Of a stretch of 64,000 nt of DNA, positions 57,337 to 64,000 are shown piece after piece; the stretch's first letter is position 1; every line of letters begins with the position of its first letter. The stretch covers positions 9,779,501-9,843,500 of the forward strand of contig NC_090001.1 of NCBI RefSeq assembly GCF_036417845.1, in the 5' to 3' direction. The notes below the pieces were generated by a model. That model searched no databases, was not told the origin of the DNA, and worked only from the letters and a program-made list of their open reading frames with translations. Made by a program: the position numbers and the translations under genes. This DNA is from Apteryx mantelli. Its lineage: Eukaryota; Chordata; Aves; Apterygiformes; Apterygidae.

Positions 57337-57861
57337 TGTTATGGAAAATTAGGCTCGCCAGCCACCATAACAGGGTCCGACCCTAGGTTTCCGCTGAGGC
57401 AGAAGTTCAAAGTCAAATTGGAGAGAAACAAAATTTAATGATACGCGTGCGGTAATTACAGCTTGAGCTGGGTGCCTCCGAAGAGGGACCCTGAACACAG
57501 AAATCCCTGGGCAATTATACCCTTACAGTCTAAATTCCCCACCCCTTAGGTGATAGTTTGGACCAATAGTAATAGTTAGATCTGGGGTCTTCCCCTTCTT
57601 CCTTGGGCCCCTTCATTGTCTCTAGGCAGGCTGCTGCTTTTCTTATCAAGATTGCTATTCCTGCTGTAGGTGTAACATCTTCATCTCTCTGGCTTGAAGC
57701 GGCTCTGGGGCCCCCTTTTACTTATCGAGGTAAAGGTTCAACGTATCTAGGTGAAAGTTCACAGCTTGAGGCCTAAGGCTTCAGCAAATTTAGCTACTAA
57801 TGCTAAGCAAGTTATGCTAAGCGATTAATTCTAGACCGCTTCAATCCGATATTCTCTAACA
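57337..57861 (-). mobile_element. ERV 5' LTR, 525 bp
   Basis: On the minus strand it starts TGTTAGAGAATATCGG (57,861) and ends CCATAACA (57,337). A TATA-like GGTATAATTG lies near 57,516 and an ATTAAA signal near 57,438. It shares the GAGGCACCCAGCT segment with the other two LTRs. It ends 27 bases before the first MROH exon, inside the upstream intron. Confidence 0.9.
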
Positions 57862-57888
57862 ATCAAGCGCAAGGTTTTCTGTCTGCAG

Positions 57889-57955
57889 TTCGTCGGAGCT
57901 GTCCAAAGAGGATGAGGAAGCTCTGGAGTTCATCCAGGCCTTTGTGAGAGAAAAG
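57889..57955 (+). CDS. MROH exon 1 of those in view
   Basis: Acceptor TTTTCTGTCTGCAG, donor GTAACT. Encodes SSELSKEDEEALEFIQAFVR after one leading base, ending in phase 0. Confidence 0.8.
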
Positions 57956-60900
57956 GTAACTGCAGACATTTCCATTTGGGCTGTGCCTGTGTCTTCCTCT
58001 GGGTCCCCCTGGTCTGCTGCCTGATGCCAGGCTGCTGAGGGGCTGCTGCCCGTGCAGAACTGCTCCCTCCGGGGGTCCCACACAGCACTGCAGCTCCCTT
58101 GCTGCTCTGGTCCTGCTGGTCTTTCCTCTCCCCTCTCAAACTCACTCTATCTCTCCTCCCCATCTGTCAGGCAGAGACACAGAAGCTGAAGTTTCTAGCA
58201 TCCAGCTGCACCCTCTGCAGAAGCATCAGCCCCAAGGCTTTGTCATGGGGCCTGGATGTTTTCTGCTGCAGATATGGGGTCACAGAGAATATCAAGGTAA
58301 GAGGCAACGTAGTGGGTCTGAGGAAGGGGGCAAGGCCAGCTGGGCATGGGCACAGCTGTGAGGACAGGACTTGGGCATTGAGAGGGCTGGAGCAAGTAGG
58401 CATGAACAAAGAGCTCCTGCTGACAGGACTCTGGGTGCCACTGAGAAGCCCTACAAGCCGAGACCTTGGCAACGAGGGGCCATTCTGGAGTCCAGTGCAG
58501 GGATGAGGACAGCAGAGCTCTGCCAGCCTTGCAGACTGGTGCTGAGTCTGCTGGTGCAGGGTACTGGCAGCTGACCTGTCACATCCTGGTTGTACTTTCC
58601 AGGTGCTGCTGCAGGAGGAGCCCATGGACCACCTGGGCACAGCAGTGCATCAGCAAGCCATGCTTGCTATTGCGGCAATGAGGTACCTGCCCCAGCCCCT
58701 GGTTTGGCCAGGACCTCTCCACAGTATGGCCCTGATGATGCCAGGTCTGGCTGGGAGGCGTCCTCCATCCTGGCAGGAGGCTGGCGGTGCTGTCTGCTGG
58801 GCCTCTGCTCTCCCCTGCCCTGGGCCTGCCAGTAGGGGAGGGCAGAGGGGTCCCTGCAGCCCAGAGGGCACCTTGGCTTTTCCCCCAGAAGAGGAGCAGA
58901 TGGTTGAGAAGGCATGAGGCCTGCTGTCCTCTGTCCCTAAACCAGTGCCATAGAGGGAGGAGGTGCCTCCCCGCAGGGCTTCCCCATGTGCTCTCCATAC
59001 CAGCCTAGGGACTCGCTGCAGAGGTCCGCATCCACCTTCCCAGGGCATCAAGGCACTGCTCCCAGCACCAGTGTTCAGCAGACACCTAACTTTGCAGTGC
59101 AGTGAAGCCAGTTCTGGAGGGCAAAAAAGAGCAGCCTCCTCCACACCTGCTTCAGAAGCATCTTCTCGCTTCCTCCAAGAGAAGACATGGAGAACCTGGA
59201 CACATCCCTCTATTTCAAGGTATGTGCTGGGTGACCTACAGGGAGCCCACCAGCCCCTCTAGGCTTGCCCCTGCCTACCCTGTGCTGAGAGATGACTGTA
59301 AGATACAAGGCAGGGCAGGATCTCAGCTTTGCTTTCCCACCCTCCTCCCTTCGTCCCCTTCCCCTGGGCTGGGCCAGAGGCAGTGCCCATGGGCTGGTCC
59401 GTGCGCAGCAGCTCTCCTGCCCTGAGGCCTGTCCTTGGGCACTGCAGGTCAGTGGGTGTCCTCCCTTGGCAGCTGGAGTTCAACTCAGTCTGCTGTGAGC
59501 CAGCCTCCTGGAGCTGCAGAATATCTTGCAGGTCTGGCATTTGCAAAGAGTGGGCTTCACAGGGACTGTTCCTTACCCCAGAGGGAAGTGACACCCTTGA
59601 GTGGGCATTCACCACCTCAGTGCCATCTGCAGGCAGCAGGCTGCAGGGAGAGGGCTCACCTCCCTTGGGCGACCGGGGGTGCCCCACTGTGCTCTGGGGT
59701 GAGTCCAGTGCCCCTGGCTGCAGTCCAAGTCCCTTCCCCCTCCACAGACTTCTCCCAGGTCATGGGAATGCCTTGCCCACTGCACTCCTGGGCCAACTCT
59801 GCCCTCAAAGCTTTTCTTGCACCAAAGCAGTGGGAGAAATTTGACGCTTCTTCTTAGGCACTGCACAGATCATAGCTGGTGCTGCCGTCCCCTTGCCTCC
59901 CCCTCGCTTGTCCCCTCTGCCTCCCCACATCTGAATGAGACAGAGACCCACTGGAACCTGTCCATCCTGCATGGGGAGCCCAGCCCTGAAGCTCTCTTCT
60001 TCTGCCATCCCAAGAGGCCATATCCCAGCCTCCCCCACGCAGACCCCCAGGAAGGTCCTGCCCTAAAGTCCTGCCTTCCTGAAGAGAGCACACAAGGCAA
60101 TGTTCTGGAGGAGGGCATGGAAAGGAGCAGGGGCTGTGAAGGGGGTGGGGGTCTGGCTACCTGCCTGGCCACAGGATTGGCCTTGCAAGCTCAGGCCTCT
60201 AGGGACAAGAACCCCATTCCAGGCTTTGCTCTAGCTCTGAGGAAGCCTTGATGGACTGTATCAGTCCAGCCAGGTGCTTAGCAGAGCTCTTTCTGCTGGA
60301 GTGGGGGTCAGCTCCTAGGGCCAACCAGTAGCCTTTCTCCTCCCAGCTCCTGTAGCCCTTCACTAACTCGGAGAGAACTGCTGCGCGTGAGAGGGCCGTG
60401 AGGAGGCTTGGGATGCTGAGCAATTTGCTGACCAGCTATTCCTCGCTAGAGGTAAGGAGCCAGGCACCCTCCAGCTACCCCATCACCCTTCCCTGCAGAC
60501 CAGAGCACCCTGCAGCTCAGGGGTCTCTCCAAGGGAAGCCTGGGCACAGGTTAGGGCACTCAGCAAGGCTCTGCCCTGAAGCGAAGGTCCTTGCCCCTCT
60601 TTCTATGGGTTTCTACCTCCAGTCCCTTTTCCCTGAGGAGCCAGCTGGGCCTCCAGCCCTGTGCAGGGCAGGACTGCCCAGGAAGTATGATGTGAGCCCA
60701 GGTCCAGCAGTGCTCCCTGCCCTGGGCTGCTGCCCAGCTGCTTTGGGAGTCAAGGCCTGCAGGGCCCTCCAAAGCTTTGCCTCTCCTGGGATCCAACCCT
60801 GGGCAGTCTTTTGGCTTCAGGGCTTTGGTCCTGATTGCATCCCCTCAGCCCTTCTACCTGTACCACCCCCTTCCCTAGGTCTGGTGCCCCTTTGGAGGAG

Positions 60901-63680
60901 TCGAACACAGCCCTGCCTACTATGGGAAGATCCCTGTTCCAATGCTGGGACAGCTGGTGGGATGTCTCATTCTTTGCTGTGGTTGCAAGGACCCAGAGAC
61001 AAACCGTGGGGCCTTGGAGGCTCTTCATTGCCTGTCCCGATTCATCATGCAGCTAAAACATAAGGGAAGCTGTGGCGGGATGCGTCCTTCTGGACACGGA
61101 TATCCTGGCAAAGCCAGGGAAGGCATCACACTGCCTCATCCACTCTGCTCAGTGAGACAAAGGAGCAGGAAACACTCCTGATGTAGGAGTAGGGAGCAGC
61201 TGTGCTGCACCAGCCCCATGCTGCTCAGGATCAGTGCAGTGGGTGCCTAAGCAAGAGGACATGGGTGAGGTGAAACTTGCCCACCTCAGTCGTGAACCAG
61301 AGCTTTTGCCCTGTGAGAAACAGCTGCTCTCCTGCTGTAGAGCTTGGTCCTCTCCCGCAGCAGCCTAGTATAGAAAAAAGCAGAATTTTTTAAGTCGGAA
61401 GGCACCTCTGGAGGCCTTCTGTCCCACCCCCATATCAAAGTAATGTTAACTAGAGGCAGTTGCTCAGGTCCTTGTCCAAACCTGTGTTGAATATCTCCAA
61501 GGACGGAGACTCCACAGAATCCCTGGATAACCTCTTTTTCTCCAGCAGAAGTGTCATTGTCTGCGAGGTCCTACTTGCAGGGACCCACCCACCTTCCCAG
61601 TGCCCTTTGCAGTACCCTGGGCTTTTGTTGGGTGTTTGCTCTGGGGGGGAGAAGGAGAGGAAGCACTTTACGAACTTCTGCTAGAGCTGTCATATCACTT
61701 GGAGCAGTATGTTAGTGCCTGTCCTGGATACTACTGGACTTAAAAATGCTCAGCAGCCCCTGCTCACCGTACGGCTTCTGTCATTCTTCACACCAGAAAG
61801 CCCAAACAAACCCATCAGACTTTTGGTATCCTTCAAAGCAATTGCCCCCTCTCTCCCCTGGAATAGATCCTGATCTTCCCTGGGAATCCTGCTCCCCATA
61901 CATTTCTGGCATGTCCTTTTTCTCTGCCAGTCTGGTTTCTCTCTCACTCCATGAGTCTGCTACCTCCAACTCTCCGTCGCTCCTACTGACCACTCTCTTT
62001 CCGCTCCTGTTCAGGCAGGGAGATGTTGAAGGATAATCCAGAGCATGTAGAGCCCCAAGGAGTGGGAAGCCGACAGTGCGCTCTGCCTTTCATGGACCAG
62101 CAACATCAGTGTGACCATGAGGGTGAGGAGCACCTCCGTTGCTGGGACTCTTTGCCAAGGGGTCATCAGGAGACTTGCATGAGCAAAGTGATCCATAATG
62201 AGTGGGGCTCAGTGGGCCTCGTGGTTATTGCAGAGTGGGCAGAGGCAGTGGTGGAGAGGGAAGCAGCTCTCAGTGGCACTTTGTGTAATGGCTGTGCTCT
62301 GGTAGCAGCCCCGCTCTCACTGGTGTCTCTTCCACTGTCGCTGAGTGGGGACTAGCCAGAGGCTTCACTCCAAGTGTCACAGCAGCAGCTCCAGCCTTGC
62401 TGGCCACCAGCAAGCTGTGGTTGCCTGCAGAACCAGTGCACTGTGACCCTGACCCCAGCCTCCCTCCCTTGGCCTGATGGCCTTTTGTCCACATGCCCCA
62501 AGGTGACACTGCTCAGCGCAGCACCTACTCCCAGCTCTCCTGGGGCCATGGTGCCAGCATTGCCCCGCTCCTCCCTCTCACACAGTGTGGCATTTCTTCC
62601 CTCACCTCCTTTCTCCCATAGCTGTTTGTGAAAGACCTGCAGCCTTCTGAGAGGACAAACATTGTTGTCACAGCCATTGAGGGCATGAGGAACTGCAGCA
62701 CCTACAGCATGGTGGTGGCTACCCACATGCTAAAAATGTTCATGCTGGACACTGTCTCTCTGCTGGAAGATGTAAGCAGCCTGCGGCTGGTGTGCCTGGG
62801 GCTTGAGCCCTCTGGGGCATTGCTTCCCCCTGCCAGACCCAGGGTTCTTGGGCACCCAACAGCCTTTGAAGGCAGCAAGGAGTGGGGGCAGTGATGGAGA
62901 GGGAAGGAGATCTCAGTGGGGACTGGGGTAATGGCTGCTTTCTGGTAGCAGCCCCACTCTCACCCATGTCTCTTCCAGGTGCCGCAGATCATAAGGTGCC
63001 TCTACAGGAACCTGAAGTACATCAGGGAGTTGGCAGCCTGGGTCGCCCTAAACAGGACCCTTTGCCAGCTGGCCTCCTCAAACCCTGATGAGGTGATCGT
63101 GAGCTTGCTGTACTGCTCCCTACTCTGCAACAGATGTGGTGCCCGTCAGTCTTGAGAGCTCATCCCATGGGGAGAAGGGCACAAAGATGGTGAGAACCAA
63201 GGAGATCTCCAGGACACCCCCGAGGGACAGGGCTGTCTGTCTCTCCCACCATTTCCCAGCCCTGGTGCACCAAGTGGGCCTTCAGGAGCCAGAGCTGACC
63301 AAGTGTCCATGCCTTCAGCCCCAGAGCGCAGCTGCCATGCTCTCTGCCTGCCCCACAAGGAACTTCAGCTTGGTCATGTCCTGCCTGCCTGGGCAGAACT
63401 CTCTTGGGGCTCCCAGTGAGGAGGGGATTGGCAGGGGCAGGGCTGCCACACAGCCGGGAACCTCCAGGGCTTGCCCAGGCTATGGCACTGTGGCCAAGGA
63501 GGCACCACTGAGAGAGTGCTCTGGGCCTGCAGCACTGCTGTGACCATGTGGAAGGTGATGATGGCTAAGCCCACGGCTGCGACAGACATGCTTCGGGAGC
63601 TGCTGAGCTTGCTGGAGGACCAGCTGCTGCGCAAGCAGTCCAGCCCCGACAGGGACAACACCCACATTCTTCCCCTGCCT
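57889..63680 (+). CDS. MROH-family (maestro/HEAT-like repeat) gene, partial, possibly a pseudogene
   Basis: Ten plus-strand exons, each with recognisable MROH residues, follow one another in compatible phase. The family consists of large cytoplasmic proteins built of HEAT-type helical pairs with little known biochemistry; birds carry many MROH paralogues. The exon chain (57,889; 58,171; 58,603; 59,098; about 59,448; 60,356; 60,879; 62,015; 62,622; 62,979; 63,533) starts just after an ERV LTR and continues past the right edge. Problems: single-base homopolymer frameshifts near 59,125 (A run) and 62,075 (C run), donors reading ATAAGG at 61,060 and ATGTGG at 63,134 instead of GT, and a degraded exon at 59.5 kb. 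Either it is a decaying copy or the base calls in the homopolymers are wrong. Its 5' part is not in view, so no paralogue number is assigned. Confidence 0.8.
58171..58296 (+). CDS. MROH exon 2
   Basis: Acceptor CCCATCTGTCAG, donor GTAAGA. 42 codons, phase 0 to 0, starting AETQKLKFLASSCTLCRS and ending YGVTENIK. Confidence 0.85.
58603..58682 (+). CDS. MROH exon 3
   Basis: Acceptor TTGTACTTTCCAG, donor GTACCT. Encodes VLLQEEPMDHLGTAVHQQAM then LAIAAM, ending in phase 2. The LGTAVRQQAMLAIAA-type sequence is a strong MROH hallmark. Confidence 0.9.
59098..59219 (+). CDS. MROH exon 4 with a one-base frameshift
   Basis: Acceptor CTAACTTTGCAG, donor GTATGT. The exon starts in frame (AVKPVLEGKK), then residues typical of the family (LLHTCFRSIFSLPPRED, MENLDTSLYFK) follow in another frame. 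The shift lies at a run of six A residues at about 59,123-59,128; five would keep the frame. With that correction the exon ends in phase 0, matching the next exon. Confidence 0.8.
59448..59531 (+). CDS. MROH exon 5, degraded
   Basis: The exon end encodes LLELQNILQ, a conserved MROH motif, followed by a weak donor GTCTGG. In that frame an upstream TGA (59,496) is present and the acceptor is uncertain (TTGGCAG at 59,472 or the earlier CTGCAG). This exon looks damaged. Confidence 0.5.
60356..60451 (+). CDS. MROH exon 6
   Basis: Acceptor CAGCTCCTGTAG, donor GTAAGG. 32 codons, phase 0 to 0: PFTNSERTAARERAVRRLG then MLSNLLTSYSSLE. This is among the most conserved MROH segments and is intact. Confidence 0.92.
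60879..61059 (+). CDS. MROH exon 7 with an altered donor
   Basis: Acceptor CCCCTTCCCTAG. Encodes VWCPFGGVEHSPAYYGKI, then PVPMLGQLVGCLILCCGC and ALEALHCLSRFIMQLK. The expected donor reads ATAAGG. Ending at 61,059 gives phase 1, which fits exon 8 exactly, so the site was probably GTAAGG. Confidence 0.85.
61369..61560 (-). mobile_element. Old CR1-like LINE 3' fragment in an MROH intron
   Basis: The plus-strand text AGGCACCTCTGGAGGCCTTC and then CCTGTGTTGAATATCTCCAA resembles the inverted CR1 3' end (compare ATATCTCCAGAGAAGGAGAG at 50.6 kb). It is heavily decayed. Confidence 0.65.
62015..62122 (+). CDS. MROH exon 8 with a one-base frameshift
   Basis: Acceptor CGCTCCTGTTCAG, donor GTGAGG. It starts REMLKDNPEHVE and ends KEWEADSALCLSWTSNISV in another frame. 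The shift sits at a run of four C residues at about 62,072-62,075; three would keep the frame and give phase 0 at the donor. Confidence 0.8.
62622..62771 (+). CDS. MROH exon 9
   Basis: Acceptor CCTTTCTCCCATAG, donor GTAAGC. 50 codons, phase 0 to 0: LFVKDLQPSERTNIVVTAIE, GMRNCSTYSMVVATHMLK and so on. LQPSERTDIILMAIEGM-type sequence is a family hallmark, and the exon is intact. Confidence 0.92.
62979..63133 (+). CDS. MROH exon 10 with an altered donor
   Basis: Acceptor CATGTCTCTTCCAG. Encodes VPQIIRCLYRNLKYIRELAA then WVALNRTLCQLASSNPDEV and SLLYCSLLCN. The phase needed by the next exon places the donor at 63,134, where ATGTGG is found instead of a GT. A GT two bases later (GTGGTG) would change the phase. 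Confidence 0.85.
63533..63680 (+). CDS. MROH exon 11
   Basis: Acceptor CTGGGCCTGCAG, donor GTGAGT. 49 codons after one base: TAVTMWKVMMAKPTAATDM, LRELLSLLEDQLLRKQSS and DNTHILPLP. The gene continues to the right; the remaining 320 bases look intronic. Confidence 0.9.
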
Positions 63681-64000
63681 GTGAGTTACCAGACGAGGCC
63701 TTGCTTGCCCCAGGCTGGCACCCGCCTCTCTGGGTCCCCTCTCCCCTCCCGGTGTGCCGCAAAGCAGAGATCTCTCCTGGGCCGATAGATACAACATGCC
63801 CAGTGCCAGACCTCCGACTGCCAGCACACAGGGCTGCTGAATCCTGCTTGTGCCTCTCTGCACGCAAACACCTAGGCTGGCTATGCCCAGGCAATCTCCA
63901 TCCTACACTGTCCCTGCATCTGCCGACCTTGCTCAGCAAGCTGGAAACCCAGGCTAGGGTTGGGGCAAAGTTAGGGGCTGGAGTAGGGCTCCTGCAAAAC

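Larger units (their letters stand above)
53386..57861 (-). mobile_element. Class I (gammaretrovirus-like) ERV, 3'-truncated, env absent
   Basis: A second, related provirus in the opposite orientation: LTR at the right, leader, gag, protease, reverse transcriptase to the RNase H border, then the CR1. Its retained part (gag to early RNase H) overlaps the plus-strand copy but is more complete, keeping protease and an intact zinc knuckle. It lies immediately 5' of the first MROH exon seen here. Confidence 0.9.

Overview
The window looks like avian genomic DNA. Its evidence: many CR1 non-LTR retrotransposon fragments ending in the CR1 3' octamer (ATTCTGTG repeated), two olfactory receptor genes of the avian-type family 14 (gamma-c) pattern, endogenous retrovirus (ERV) pieces, and exons of a maestro/HEAT-like (MROH) gene of the kind expanded in birds. 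The species cannot be named from the sequence. The content (satellite, inverted duplications, receptor and MROH paralogues, ERVs) suggests a repeat-rich accessory region such as a subtelomere, a gene-cluster edge or a sex-chromosome-like region; that placement is inference.

Layout. 1-11,060 is a 65-bp tandem satellite, about 162 units plus a degenerate edge; a block of about 4.3 kb recurs inside it as a second, slightly deleted copy. 11,061-14,765 is a non-satellite core segment, followed by one remnant satellite unit and a CR1. The same arrangement recurs in reverse at 38,575-46,052 (degenerate satellite, core segment, 65-bp satellite), making a large inverted duplication. Between the two lies a second, non-concentric inverted repeat (16,926-19,731 and 26,714-29,490) whose inner 1.5 kb is almost identical between arms while its outer part is clearly diverged. 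Its spacer carries an olfactory receptor reading frame (22,829-23,971, +). A truncated paralogue (29,610-30,129, -) abuts the right arm. 30.3-38.5 kb holds a CR1 piece, an LTR-like element with a 141-bp duplication, a GC-rich CpG-bearing stretch and one unassigned exon-like frame.

46,053-57,861 is a composite of two related, env-less, decayed class I (gammaretrovirus-like) ERVs in opposite orientation, joined tail to tail through a 2.9-kb CR1. The minus-strand ERV pol runs in frame into the CR1 ORF2. A solo LTR of the same family sits in the inverted satellite. From 57,889 to the right end runs part of an MROH gene (+), with ten recognisable exons in matching phases, but with two single-base frameshifts in homopolymer runs, two apparently altered splice donors and one doubtful exon.

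The only potentially functional protein-coding genes are the receptor at 22.8 kb (with unusual hallmark residues and a C-terminal extension) and the MROH gene (probably damaged, or affected by homopolymer sequencing errors). Most other reading frames are chance frames in repeats. The most interesting aspect is structural: a satellite with whole-unit unequal-exchange history, two nested inverted duplications with an abrupt conversion-like identity step, and an ERV/CR1/ERV junction with an in-frame pol fusion.
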